DNA from: Fredinandcohnia onubensis
Lineage (GTDB): Bacteria > Bacillota > Bacilli > Bacillales > Bacillaceae_L
Assembly (NCBI RefSeq): GCF_002734215.1
Contig: NZ_NSEB01000007.1
Span: 260,057-324,056 of the forward strand
Length of the DNA: 64,000 nucleotides
Direction: 5' to 3'
Shown here: one piece after another, positions 6,279-14,555 of the stretch
How the letters are laid out: every line of letters starts with the position of its first letter
How positions within the stretch are numbered: the stretch's first letter is position 1
Translations under genes and position numbers: made by a program
The notes under the pieces: model-generated
Database searches by the model: none
What the model saw: only the letters and a program-made list of their open reading frames with translations
What the model was told of the DNA's origin: nothing

Positions 6279-8032
6279 GCTGTCACCCCACTTCCTGTTA
6301 GTTCTTCTACCTGTTGTCGGTCAAATTGTTCTTTGTACCAACCGTTCACGGCTAATAGCTGTGAGTGTGTTCCCTCTTCAATGATCCGACCATCCTCTAA
6401 CACAACAATCCAATCCGCGTGCTCTACGGCTGATAATCGGTGAGTCGTAATAATAGTTGTTTTTCCTGCACGCTCTTTTCGAATATTCTCGATGATTTTT
6501 GTTTCTGTTTTCGCATCAACTGCTGATAATGAATCATCTAAAATAAGAATTTCTGGATTAATGAGTAGGGCACGTGCTATTGAAATTCTTTGCTTTTGCC
6601 CACCTGATAACGCAACCCCTTTTTCACCTACAAGAGTCTGTAAACCGTCGGGTAGCATTGTTAAATCTTTGCTAAAGGCTGCAAGTTCGATTGCCTTTTC
6701 AAGCTCATCATTTGTTGCATCCTTATTGCCAAATAGGATATTCTCACGAACTGATCGTGAAAATAAAATATGGTCCTGTGGTACATAACCAATCCAACCG
6801 TGAAGTTTCTCCATTGGAATGCGGTCAATTGGTGTTCCGGATATCATAAGTTCTCCCTCGCCAACAGGATACTCACGAAGCAATTGCTTTACAAGTGTTG
6901 TCTTCCCGCTTCCTGTTTTACCTACAACCCCTAATGTCCCTCCCTTATTTATAGTTAGAGTAACATCTTCAAGGTTTTTCACTGTGGATGTAGGGTATTG
7001 AAAAGTCACTTGATGAAAATCGATCTGTTCAGGCAACTCGATTTCTATTGTTTTTTTGTGATTGGCAACATCTGGCTGATAGGCTAGTGTTTCATTCACA
7101 CGGTCGAGTGATGCATTTCCACGCTGCATGATGTTGATGAGTTCACCGATTGCTAACATCGGCCAAATCATCATTCCAAGATATACGTTGAAAGAAACAA
7201 GTTCCCCAAGGGTAATTACATTGTGAAACACGAGATTGGCCCCATATCCAAGGCCAATTAAATAACTCAATCCCACTAATATCTTCATTGTTGGATCAAA
7301 CAAGGCATCAATTTTCGCTACCTTAATATTTTTTTGAAAAACATCCTCGGTCAGTTTACTAAATCGTTGTTCATCCTCTTTTTCTTGAACATAGGCACGA
7401 ATTACACGAATTCCAGCAATCGATTCGAGTACTTGGTCATTCAAGGCTCCAAACGAGTCCTGAGCTTCCATAAACCGTTGATGAATTTTCTTTCCGTAAA
7501 TATTCATAATGATCGCCATAATCGGAAGTGGAATCAGTGCAGCAAATGTTAGCTTCCAGCTTATTAAAAATCCCATCGTAAGAAGGATTGTCAGCATAAA
7601 AATACTGGAATCGACTAAAGTTAAAATCCCAAACCCAGCTGTTTGAGAAACAGATTTTAAGTCATTTGTCGCACGAGCCATCAAGTCACCTGTTCGATTT
7701 TTCTCATAAAAACTAGGCTTCATGATTAGCAAATGCCTCATAAATCGCCCTCTCAAGATTCTTTCGACGAGATAGGCACCGCCAAATAATTGATACATCC
7801 AAATATAGGTGATTCCATAAATAACAAGAGCTAAAGCTACTAAAAATAATAGATATTGGACTATTTTTTCGGAGGTTAGTGTTCCGATATGAATTTCATC
7901 AATTGCAACGCCTATAATTTTTGGAGGTATGATTTCTAAAATACCTACAATTGTTAGCAATATAATTGCAACAGTGTATCTTTTCCAATATTGTTTGAAA
8001 AACCATCTTAATTTTCCTAAAACTGAAAACAT
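6275..8032 (-). CDS. bmrC: Heterodimeric multidrug ABC exporter subunit BmrC (YheI)
   Basis: 585 residues, equal to B. subtilis BmrC. Six-span membrane domain (about 1-310) and NBD with Walker A GKTGSGKTT, canonical signature LSGGQKQR and Walker B ILILDDSLSAVD, where Asp replaces the catalytic Glu. This is the degenerate-site partner for BmrD, whose signature is altered instead; together they make one full ATP site. ATG start with GGGAGAGG nine bases upstream. It is the first long gene of the operon and is preceded by a 430-base leader with two short ORFs and an intrinsic terminator. Confidence 0.93.
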   Translation of the reverse strand: MFSVLGKLRWFFKQYWKRYTVAIILLTIVGILEIIPPKIIGVAIDEIHIGTLTSEKIVQYLLFLVALALVIYGITYIWMYQLFGGAYLVERILRGRFMRHLLIMKPSFYEKNRTGDLMARATNDLKSVSQTAGFGILTLVDSSIFMLTILLTMGFLISWKLTFAALIPLPIMAIIMNIYGKKIHQRFMEAQDSFGALNDQVLESIAGIRVIRAYVQEKEDEQRFSKLTEDVFQKNIKVAKIDALFDPTMKILVGLSYLIGLGYGANLVFHNVITLGELVSFNVYLGMMIWPMLAIGELINIMQRGNASLDRVNETLAYQPDVANHKKTIEIELPEQIDFHQVTFQYPTSTVKNLEDVTLTINKGGTLGVVGKTGSGKTTLVKQLLREYPVGEGELMISGTPIDRIPMEKLHGWIGYVPQDHILFSRSVRENILFGNKDATNDELEKAIELAAFSKDLTMLPDGLQTLVGEKGVALSGGQKQRISIARALLINPEILILDDSLSAVDAKTETKIIENIRKERAGKTTIITTHRLSAVEHADWIVVLEDGRIIEEGTHSQLLAVNGWYKEQFDRQQVEELTGSGVTA

Positions 8033-8062
8033 AGGTGTCCTCTCCCTTCACGTTCCACTGTG

Positions 8063-8113
8063 CTAGCCGCTTTCTGGATCTCCGACATATTTAATTGCAA
8101 TAATCACATTCAT
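8063..8113 (-). CDS. Second leader ORF (16 aa) between attenuator and bmrC
   Basis: ATG at 8113-8111 with a near-consensus AAGGGAGGA site eight bases upstream; sixteen codons (MNVIIAIKYVGDPESG) and TAG, ending 30 bases before bmrC. A hairpin AACAACC-ACAA-GGTTGTT lies just before its ribosome binding site. It could couple translation into bmrC or be a second regulatory peptide. No similarity is claimed. Confidence 0.5.
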   Translation of the reverse strand: MNVIIAIKYVGDPESG

Positions 8114-8178
8114 TTCAACTTCCTCCCTTAATATTTTTATAGTAAACAACCTTGTGGTTGTTGTACCCAAAAAGGCGC

Positions 8179-8214
8179 AAAAAGGGCATACCGGCGCAAG
8201 CGCGATATGCCCTA
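8179..8214 (-). terminator. Intrinsic terminator in the bmrCD leader (attenuator)
   Basis: Read on the minus strand: GGGCATA (8212-8206), a 15-base GC-rich loop with internal GCGC repeats, TATGCCC (8190-8184) and TTTTT. Upstream is a stable hairpin around GTC-CGC / GCG-GAC (about 8227-8256). B. subtilis bmrCD is controlled by drug-induced ribosome stalling on the bmrB leader peptide, which prevents such a terminator from forming; the layout here fits that model. Confidence 0.75.
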
Positions 8215-8292
8215 AAAAGCACATAAAAACACACGTCCGCATAGCGTGACCTGTGTATCCTTTGTGTAAAACTTAATTTTGATAATCGTGGA

Positions 8293-8367
8293 TTATCGAA
8301 CTATATTTACAATAGGAAGGGTCACGAATTGTATAAAGTTAATTAGATAAATCTTTAGCTTTTTCAT
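8293..8367 (-). CDS. Leader peptide of bmrCD (24 aa), BmrB-like role
   Basis: ATG at 8367-8365, preceded by GGAGGG at a spacing of eight; 24 codons starting MKKLKIYLINF and ending VNIVR, then TAA. It sits about 80 bases before the attenuator terminator, where a translating or stalled ribosome would change RNA folding. In B. subtilis this position is occupied by bmrB. Sequence similarity to BmrB was not tested, so only the role is inferred. Confidence 0.65.
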   Translation of the reverse strand: MKKLKIYLINFIQFVTLPIVNIVR

Positions 8368-8412
8368 TTCGTTACCCTCCCTTCCATTTTATAGTAGTCT
8401 TAATACTTTGTT

Positions 8413-8442
8413 AGATTACCACCGTGGACATGTTATTGTCAA
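8413..8442 (-). promoter_or_regulatory. Likely sigma-A promoter of the bmr leader
   Basis: On the minus strand TTGACA (8442-8437), 18 bases, then TAATCT (8418-8413). The transcript would start near 8406 and reach the leader peptide after about 40 bases. The -10 box is weak. Confidence 0.5.
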
Positions 8443-8476
8443 TCACTAGTTTTTCGACAAGTTTCTCAATTTAAAA

Positions 8477-9496
8477 TTATCCCAAATATCGATGATAAAG
8501 GCTTTTAGCTTCTGATACATCCTTTGTTCCATGAATGAGAACACGTCCATCTTTGAAAATGACCATTCGGTTTTGCCCATTTTGAAATGATAGTAAGTAT
8601 GGGTTTCTTTCGACTTTGCCTCCTTGGGCGGATAAAAGTTCGGCAAGAGAATGTAAATCTCTTTCGATTTTTTCACTAGGTCGTATTTGAACAGAATCCC
8701 TTCCACATAAAACAGCTGATTTTGTTTGATTTTCATAGGATAAAAAAGGATAGGTTGGATTTGTTCCACAGGAAAGACAGTTTTCCTTTTTCACACGATC
8801 AACCTTAATTGCGGTATGTTGATTTTTCCATAAATCAAATGAAACTAATTTACTCCGTAACGCATCGTAATCTTCAACCAATATTTTGAGAGCTTCGGTT
8901 ACCTGATAGGCTACCACCATCTGTACAGCTGGACTTATGATCCCCACCGTATCACATGTTAGTCCTCCCATCGGTACAGTTTCTAAGAGGCAATGTAGAC
9001 AAGGTGTTTGACCAGGTAGGATTGCATAACTAATTCCATAGCTCCCTACGCATGCCCCGTAGATCCAAGGAATCTTATATTTTTGTGAAGCATCATTTAA
9101 GAGCATTCTTATGTCAAAATTGTCGGTAGCATCGATTATTAAATCAACATGATCAATGAGATTTTCAATCTCTTGAATAGAAACATCCATGACATGAGCC
9201 CGAATATCGACCTCTGAATTTATTTTTTCTAAGCGTTGTTTTGCTGCAACTGCTTTTGGTAAACGATCGGCTGCATCTTCTTCACTATATAATTGCTGTC
9301 TTTGTAAATTTGTCCACTCCACATAGTCCCGGTCCACGATTGTTAACTTTCCAATTCCTGCACGAACCAGTCCCTCAGCGCTGCCCGTACCAAGTGCACC
9401 AGCACCTACAATTAATACATGCTTACTTCTAATCTTCTTTTGTCCTTCCAATCCAATTGGAGTAAATAACTCTTGACGAGAATAGCGTTCAGTCAC
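8477..9496 (-). CDS. thiF: ThiF/MoeB-family adenylyltransferase, probably ThiF
   Basis: 339 residues, close to B. subtilis ThiF. E1-like fold: nucleotide loop GAGALG at 31-36, acidic block TIVDRDYVEWTNLQRQ, catalytic region DATDNFDIR, and two CxxC zinc pairs (CLHC and CLSC). The family activates the C-terminal Gly of ThiS or MoaD by adenylation. About 80 extra residues follow the zinc site (from SYENQTKSAV to the end), as in Bacillus ThiF. It is the last gene after ykoEDC and tenA, which favours a role in thiamine thiazole formation over molybdopterin. GTG start with AAGGA about ten bases upstream. Confidence 0.85.
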   Translation of the reverse strand: MTERYSRQELFTPIGLEGQKKIRSKHVLIVGAGALGTGSAEGLVRAGIGKLTIVDRDYVEWTNLQRQQLYSEEDAADRLPKAVAAKQRLEKINSEVDIRAHVMDVSIQEIENLIDHVDLIIDATDNFDIRMLLNDASQKYKIPWIYGACVGSYGISYAILPGQTPCLHCLLETVPMGGLTCDTVGIISPAVQMVVAYQVTEALKILVEDYDALRSKLVSFDLWKNQHTAIKVDRVKKENCLSCGTNPTYPFLSYENQTKSAVLCGRDSVQIRPSEKIERDLHSLAELLSAQGGKVERNPYLLSFQNGQNRMVIFKDGRVLIHGTKDVSEAKSLYHRYLG

Positions 9497-9605
9497 CCAC
9501 CATCATTCCTTCCTTCAAACTCCTGTAAATCCCAAAATATATTTTTATCTTTAGCTTGAAATTATCGTAACACATCTAGTTCCTTTCCATGAAGTAACGG
9601 GACTT

Positions 9606-10376
9606 CTATATTAAAAATAATGGACTGGAGAGATAATAGCCAAGACTTAACATAATCACGAAATAAAGAATAAAAATCAAATCATACTTAGAAAGAGTCA
9701 GTTCATAGTAAAAGGTACGATTTTTTTGGTTCGAAAAGCGCTTTGCCTCCATTGCAACTGCAATCCGATGTGCACGCCTAATACTTTGTGATAATAGCGG
9801 AATCGAATATGCTTTTAGTTTAAAAAAGATAGAGCGAATCCCTTGTTGGTGTTCAATCCCACGAACGCGCAATGCATTTTGAATCGTTTGGAACTCCTCT
9901 ATCATAATGGGAATCAATCGTAATCCAGCCATAAAGCTATATGCATATTTAGGTGGCAACTTTAGTTGTTGCATCAACGAATAAAAAAGAAAAACAGGCC
10001 GTGTAGTTAAAGCGAACGTTAAGCCCAAGCCCGCAAAAATAATTCCTCTAAAACCAACAACTAGTCCTTTATAAATGCTTTCCTCTGATATTGTAATGAG
10101 TCCCCACTTAAAAAGTACCGTCTCGCCTTTACCAAATAGAATCATAGATGATGAGGTTGAAAGAAAAATAAGCAAAAATGGCAAAGTAAATAGAATGATT
10201 CGTTTAAATGAATGTCCTGTGAATCCAAAAAATAAGATAAATACGACCAATGAGGTATGAATAAGTAGATGAAGAGTATCGATAAATAATACTGCAATAC
10301 ATAAACTGACTAGTACTAACAGCTTTATACTTGGATTTATTCGATGTAGCCATGTATCTTTACTTAAAATGTCCAT
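9606..10376 (-). CDS. ykoC: ECF transporter transmembrane protein EcfT (YkoC) for thiamine precursor
   Basis: 256 residues with about five membrane spans and the CbiQ/EcfT signature helices containing ALRVRGIEHQ and AMEAKRFSNQ (the two A-R-G type coupling motifs that hold the ATPases). ATG after AAAGGAA. It follows the fused ATPase by 20 bases and works with YkoE and YkoD as an energy-coupling factor importer, which in B. subtilis takes up hydroxymethylpyrimidine or thiamine breakdown products under TPP control. Confidence 0.9.
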   Translation of the reverse strand: MDILSKDTWLHRINPSIKLLVLVSLCIAVLFIDTLHLLIHTSLVVFILFFGFTGHSFKRIILFTLPFLLIFLSTSSSMILFGKGETVLFKWGLITISEESIYKGLVVGFRGIIFAGLGLTFALTTRPVFLFYSLMQQLKLPPKYAYSFMAGLRLIPIMIEEFQTIQNALRVRGIEHQQGIRSIFFKLKAYSIPLLSQSIRRAHRIAVAMEAKRFSNQKNRTFYYELTLSKYDLIFILYFVIMLSLGYYLSSPLFLI

Positions 10377-10396
10377 GAGTAAATTCCTTTCCCTGA

Positions 10397-11860
10397 TTAC
10401 ACTTGCACGAGGCTAAGATTTACTTTTGCCTGATTTAACAATTGATCTTTTATTAATCTTCCATACTCAATGGTCCAACTTCTAGTCGCAAAATACTCTT
10501 CAATTTTTTCATCATGAGTAACCATAATGATCGTCTTGTTCTTTTGTCTATAATTTTCTAGTAAAGTAAGAAGTGCAAACGTATTTTTCGAGTCAAGTCC
10601 AAATGTAGGCTCATCTAGTAAAAGTATTTGCTGACCTCTTACAATCGAGGCTGCTACACTTAATCTTCTTTTTTGCCCCATAGATAACTGGTAAGGATGC
10701 TTGTTTTGATGCTCTATGAGGTGAAAGATTCGAAGTAGTTCCTCAACGGTCTCAGATATTTCTCGTTCATTTCGTTTATCAATTCTTAACGAATACGCAA
10801 TTTCTTCATAAACAGAGTTTGTTACAAATTGAAGCTCAGGGTTTTGAAATACAAAGGTCATGAGTTGATCGAGCTTTTTTGAAGTTGTAACTACTTCTCC
10901 AAATAATGAATAGTGACCTTTCGTTTGAATGAATTGCATTAGGGAGTGAAGCAAGGTACTCTTCCCAGCACCATTTCTCCCCTTGACCACAATCCACTCT
11001 CCCTCATGAACTTGAACATCGTTAACATATACTTTTTCCTTTTTTTGTCTATATCCCTTAAATTCCTCAAGTCGAATAGATGGGTGATTAAAACCTTCTG
11101 TATTTACATATTCCATCCGCTTAAAGTCTTGAACAAAGTGATCCCAGACCCCTGGATACCAAATACCTTGCTCTTTGATGAGCGTTTTATAGCTAGAAAA
11201 AATTTCAGCTTTTGAACCATCAGCAATGATTTCTCCAGATTCATTGAAAAGGATAATTCGATCAACAATTGGAAGGACGTGGTCCAGTTTGTGCTCTACG
11301 ATGACTACTGTTTTATCCTCCACAACATTACTTATTACCTCCCAAATTTCCTTTGTCCCAATTGGATCAAGCATGGATGAAGGCTCATCTAAGAATAATA
11401 CATCCGGCTCTAATGCCAATACAGATGCTATGGCTAAACGTTGTTTCATGCCTCCAGACAAAGTTTGGATGTTTGAGTGGATATCTTCTAAATCTAATCC
11501 AACTTGCTCTAAAAGACTTTTTATCCTTTCGTCCATTTGATCCCTAGGAATTTGTAGATTTTCTAAGACAAATGCAAGTTCTTCATCAACATAAGGCATG
11601 CAAAACTGTGAATCCGGATCCTGAAAAACATAGCCCCATTCTTCGGGAATCTGTAACTTATTTACCTTCATTGGTAATTCTATTGAGTTTGGAATAATCC
11701 CGCTTAATACTTGAAGGATTGTCGATTTCCCACATCCTGAAGGTCCGAGAATTAATATCTTCTCGCCTTTTTTAATATGGCAAGATAAGTCCTTAAAAAG
11801 CAAGGACTTATCTCCAGGAAATGTTAAACGAAGGTTCTCTACAAAGGCAATTGATTCCAT
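10397..11860 (-). CDS. ykoD: ECF transporter fused double ATPase (YkoD)
   Basis: 487 residues with two complete ABC domains in tandem. Domain 1 (about 5-240): GPSGCGKST, signature LSGGMKQR, Walker B VLFLDEPSSMLD. Domain 2 (about 265-475): GRNGAGKST, signature LSMGQKRR, Walker B ILLLDEPTFGLD. Both sites look active. It is the EcfA1-EcfA2 fusion of the YkoEDC type. ATG with AAAGGGG upstream, 12 bases after ykoE. Confidence 0.92.
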   Translation of the reverse strand: MESIAFVENLRLTFPGDKSLLFKDLSCHIKKGEKILILGPSGCGKSTILQVLSGIIPNSIELPMKVNKLQIPEEWGYVFQDPDSQFCMPYVDEELAFVLENLQIPRDQMDERIKSLLEQVGLDLEDIHSNIQTLSGGMKQRLAIASVLALEPDVLFLDEPSSMLDPIGTKEIWEVISNVVEDKTVVIVEHKLDHVLPIVDRIILFNESGEIIADGSKAEIFSSYKTLIKEQGIWYPGVWDHFVQDFKRMEYVNTEGFNHPSIRLEEFKGYRQKKEKVYVNDVQVHEGEWIVVKGRNGAGKSTLLHSLMQFIQTKGHYSLFGEVVTTSKKLDQLMTFVFQNPELQFVTNSVYEEIAYSLRIDKRNEREISETVEELLRIFHLIEHQNKHPYQLSMGQKRRLSVAASIVRGQQILLLDEPTFGLDSKNTFALLTLLENYRQKNKTIIMVTHDEKIEEYFATRSWTIEYGRLIKDQLLNQAKVNLSLVQV

Positions 11861-11872
11861 ATTCGACCCCTT

Positions 11873-12457
11873 TTATTTTTGATCTAGTGCATCAAAATCA
11901 CTGCTGGATAGTGGGCGTACAAGTTTTGTTACTCCTGTCATCTCCAACGCACTTACTAGATAGTAAGCAAATACACCGGCAAACAAGATGGAACCTACGA
12001 ATCTAGCAACTAAGAATAAAATGAGATTCCAGGCAGCTAAGTCACCTATTTCTCCATATGCAAAATCCATTATTATTGACCCTAGACAAGAAGCTATAGC
12101 TGCCAAGACGACCACAGCAAGATTATATTTTTTATATCGAAAAAGCATAAACACTGCTTCAGCAAACAGCCCCTGTACAACACCGTACAGCAGAACGGTT
12201 AGGCCCCATGGAGACCCTAAAATAAATTCACCTGAGGCAGCTGCAATTTCTGCCAGTAAGGCAACACCAGGTTTACGAATCACAAGGTACGCAACAGTCG
12301 CTGCTATAAACCACATTCCATAGATTAACTGATCGGCATGTAGCCCAATTGGCTTTACAACATAATATAAAGAACCCCAAACAATATAAACAATTCCGAA
12401 TGCAATGGCGATTACGATCGTAACCAAAATATCAGTTAGTTTTAATCCTCTGCTCAT
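11873..12457 (-). CDS. ykoE: ECF substrate-binding S component YkoE (HMP/thiamine)
   Basis: 194 residues, almost all membrane, about five to six spans. The segment GVALLAEIAAASGEFILGSPWG with conserved acidic residues is typical of YkoE, the S component for thiamine pyrimidine or base-degraded thiamine. It is followed by its own ATPase and EcfT genes, so this is a dedicated ECF system, and is preceded by tenA within the TPP-controlled unit. Confidence 0.9.
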   Translation of the reverse strand: MSRGLKLTDILVTIVIAIAFGIVYIVWGSLYYVVKPIGLHADQLIYGMWFIAATVAYLVIRKPGVALLAEIAAASGEFILGSPWGLTVLLYGVVQGLFAEAVFMLFRYKKYNLAVVVLAAIASCLGSIIMDFAYGEIGDLAAWNLILFLVARFVGSILFAGVFAYYLVSALEMTGVTKLVRPLSSSDFDALDQK

Positions 12458-12482
12458 TGATACCTCTCCTCTTCTCCTTCGT

Positions 12483-13163
12483 TCATACAGACAGTTTTGG
12501 TTGAACAGGCCAGTTCTCTAATTTGTACGCCATTTCCCAAAAGGAGTACTCATATTGACTACTAATTATAAAATGTTCCTTCATGCGGTCTCGATCCTCT
12601 TGCGTAGCTTTTTTTGCTAATTCATTTACTCTATCAATCTGTTCTTCAACAAGTTCTTTAAACCAATCCCCGCCATACGCCGCAATCCACTCCTGGTAAA
12701 TCGGTTCTTCCGGTTTGCAATCTTTAAGTCTTTCACCAATTTCATAATATAACCAATAACAAGGTAATAAAGCAGCAATTATATCACCCAAATGACCAGA
12801 ATAAGCGGCTCTATACAAGTGAGATGTATATGCATATGCTATCGGCGCGGGTTTAAAGTTTTTTCTTTCTTCCTCCGTAATCTCAAGTCTCTCCGAAAAA
12901 CTTTTATGCAGCGCTAGTTCAGCCTCGTAAGTTCCTTGAGCATGAATAGCAAGCCGGTTTGTCGTATGTAAGTCCTCTGCCTTTGCTGCGCCTAAAGACT
13001 GTACTTTTGCAAAATGAGTTAAGTAATAGGCATCCTGCATAACATAGTAGCGGAAACATTTAATTAGTAAGGTACCGTCTCCAATTCCTTTGACAAATGG
13101 ATGATCAAAGCTTGCCTCCCAAATATGGTTTACCTCTTGACGTATTTCTTCTGAAAATAACAT
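12483..13163 (-). CDS. tenA: Aminopyrimidine aminohydrolase / thiaminase II TenA
   Basis: 226 residues from the ATG at 13163 (MLFSEEIRQ), which aligns with the start of B. subtilis TenA; another ATG six bases earlier sits too close to the GGAGG site. TenA hydrolyses formylaminopyrimidine or aminomethyl-HMP from degraded thiamine so that it re-enters the HMP pool. Motifs seen: DAYYLTHFAKVQSLGAA, the catalytic cysteine in ALLPCYWLYYEIG, GGDWF and the C-terminal SQYEYSFWEMAY with the active-site Glu. It is the first gene after the TPP riboswitch, and the following ykoEDC genes supply its substrate. Confidence 0.95.
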   Translation of the reverse strand: MLFSEEIRQEVNHIWEASFDHPFVKGIGDGTLLIKCFRYYVMQDAYYLTHFAKVQSLGAAKAEDLHTTNRLAIHAQGTYEAELALHKSFSERLEITEEERKNFKPAPIAYAYTSHLYRAAYSGHLGDIIAALLPCYWLYYEIGERLKDCKPEEPIYQEWIAAYGGDWFKELVEEQIDRVNELAKKATQEDRDRMKEHFIISSQYEYSFWEMAYKLENWPVQPKLSV

Positions 13164-13196
13164 GTTCATTTCTCCTCCCTTTACTGTTATTTGCAA

Positions 13197-13241
13197 AATA
13201 AAAAACCACCTTCTTTAACAACGTAAAGAAAGTGGTTTGGA
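13197..13241 (-). terminator. Expression-platform terminator of the TPP riboswitch
   Basis: Minus strand AACCACTTTCTTTA, loop CGTTG, TAAAGAAGGTGGTT (one G-T pair), then TTTTTT. It lies between the aptamer and tenA, so TPP binding probably favours it. Confidence 0.85.
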
Positions 13242-13259
13242 TTTAGACATATAAAAATA

Positions 13260-13420
13260 AAGAGACCCGTCTACCCACTTCCCTACGCTGGTATCAACCA
13301 GATCAGGTTCTAAGGGTCTCAAGGTTATGATTAATCAATCCTCAATCTCAGCCTTACCGTAAACGATTTAAAGGTATAAACCCATCGATACATTTACTTT
13401 TTTAAAGGCACCCCTAGTGG
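13260..13420 (-). promoter_or_regulatory. TPP riboswitch controlling tenA-ykoEDC-thiF
   Basis: Read on the minus strand the conserved blocks are all present: GGGGTGCC (about 13414-13407), GGCTGAGA (about 13352-13345), GACCCTTAGAACCTGATCTGG (13318-13298) and GATACCAGCGTAGGGAAG (about 13296-13279). The P3 arm between GGGGTGCC and GGCTGAGA carries about 50 extra bases. GAGACCC (13319-13313) can also pair with GGGTCTC (13267-13261), which may form part of the switch to the terminator downstream. Confidence 0.95.
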
Positions 13421-13504
13421 AATTACAATTATTTATGCAATTTTACTTAGTTCCAATAATAACATGTTGGAAATAATTATCAAGGCTTTTTTAAGGTTCA
13501 CCAG

Positions 13505-13819
13505 TTACTCTACATAAACTGCTGTTCCATATGCAATAATTTCAGATGCATTTTGCATAACAGCTGAGGTTTGTAGTCGCATCCCAATTACCGCATTTGC
13601 TCCTTTTGCGTTTGCATCTTCCACCATTCGACCAATTGCTTTTTGGCGAGCTTCTTCCAGCATTTCAGTATAGTCGGAGATTTCTCCCCCAACGATTGTT
13701 TTTAATCCTGCCATTATGTCTTTTCCAATATGCTTCGACTGAACCGTCCCCCCTTTTACAAATCCTTTTAGTTCTTTTACTTCTTTACCAGGTACAAAAT
13801 CAGTAGTCACGATAATCAT
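13505..13819 (-). CDS. UPF0145/YbjQ-family heavy-metal-binding-like protein
   Basis: 104 residues from the ATG at 13819 (MIIVTTDFVPG), chosen because AAGGAGG overlaps the earlier ATG codons. Motifs: VKGGTVQSKHIGKDIMAGLKTIVGGE and ANAVIGMRLQTSAVMQNASEIIAYGTAV, both diagnostic for YbjQ (UPF0145), which makes pentameric rings. The gene overlaps the upstream small membrane gene by 20 bases and so belongs to the sigma-factor operon. Function unknown in the family. Confidence 0.9.
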   Translation of the reverse strand: MIIVTTDFVPGKEVKELKGFVKGGTVQSKHIGKDIMAGLKTIVGGEISDYTEMLEEARQKAIGRMVEDANAKGANAVIGMRLQTSAVMQNASEIIAYGTAVYVE

Positions 13820-14009
13820 TTTCGTCATCCTCCTTTTTCTCACGTTTTCGTTCCCATACTAATAGGGCAAATAATAGAATAATGGCAACCATGTAAAAGG
13901 CATAGAATGTTAGTGCCTTTGAAATATCAATGAACAAAAATACAATTCCTACGATTTGTCCAACAATGGCTATCATCAATACAATATATTTTGCAATATC
14001 CCTCATCAT
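13800..14009 (-). CDS. Small two-span membrane protein of the SigY-like operon
   Basis: 69 residues: two membrane segments (about 5-27 and 34-52) followed by a highly charged tail (WERKREKKEDDENDYRDY). It overlaps its neighbours by 4 and 20 bases. Position matches the yxlD/yxlE slots in the B. subtilis sigY operon, whose products help hold SigY inactive. Homology by position only. Confidence 0.7.
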   Translation of the reverse strand: MMRDIAKYIVLMIAIVGQIVGIVFLFIDISKALTFYAFYMVAIILLFALLVWERKREKKEDDENDYRDY

Positions 14010-14215
14010 TCCCTACCTGCTTTACGTCGATAAATTTTTCTAGCAAAAATGAGATAAAAAATAAGTGGTAGTGGCGTTTGGATTAATCCCCATATCCCCC
14101 AAAACCAATAATTATGGCCCCTCTTTCTTGCATCTAAAAATAGCCACAAACCTTGAATAAGTACGATAATCACAATTACTAATAAAAGCAGGGTATTATT
14201 CGTATTCATGGACAA
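14006..14215 (-). CDS. Small PLDc_N-like membrane protein (YxlE-like)
   Basis: 69 residues with two membrane spans (about 8-28 and 38-60). The block LWLFLDARKRGHNYWFWGIWGLIQTPLPLIFYLIF is the short PLDc_N-type hairpin found in YxlE. It overlaps the downstream gene by four bases and the anti-sigma gene by 20. In B. subtilis YxlE contributes to negative control of SigY. Confidence 0.72.
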   Translation of the reverse strand: MSMNTNNTLLLLVIVIIVLIQGLWLFLDARKRGHNYWFWGIWGLIQTPLPLIFYLIFARKIYRRKAGRE

Positions 14216-14555
14216 TCACCCGTTTTCGATAACGAAAGAAGCTATATACTGGCAAGCTAATAGTTGCAATGCCTTGAATGATGATAAATACTAGCGGTAG
14301 CTGGAAGAATGCGGATATTAGACATGTCATCAAGAATAAAGCAACCAATATAAATGCGGTTAAATCTCTTCTAAAATTCTTCTTTTGTTTTTTTTGTGTG
14401 GTTGCTACCATTTGTTCAAATACTTGCAGGTCCGGAGTGAAAACCGAGTAATGATGATCTATTTTAGTAAGAGCTTCATTAATATCTTGAATCGTTTCTA
14501 TATCCTCTTCATGTTGTTGTTTGTTGTTTAGTAGGACTAGCTTGTTTTTCTTCAT
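14196..14555 (-). CDS. YxlC-like anti-sigma factor (DUF5345)
   Basis: 119 residues: a soluble N-terminal half with IQDINEALTKIDHHYSVFTPDLQVFEQMV (the DUF5345/YxlC block), a basic turn KKQKKNFRRDL and two membrane spans (about 62-82 and 86-108). The arrangement fits a membrane-held anti-sigma factor that binds SigY. The start lies inside the 3' end of the sigma gene (47-base overlap), so the two are translationally coupled. Confidence 0.8.
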   Translation of the reverse strand: MKKNKLVLLNNKQQHEEDIETIQDINEALTKIDHHYSVFTPDLQVFEQMVATTQKKQKKNFRRDLTAFILVALFLMTCLISAFFQLPLVFIIIQGIATISLPVYSFFRYRKRVIVHEYE

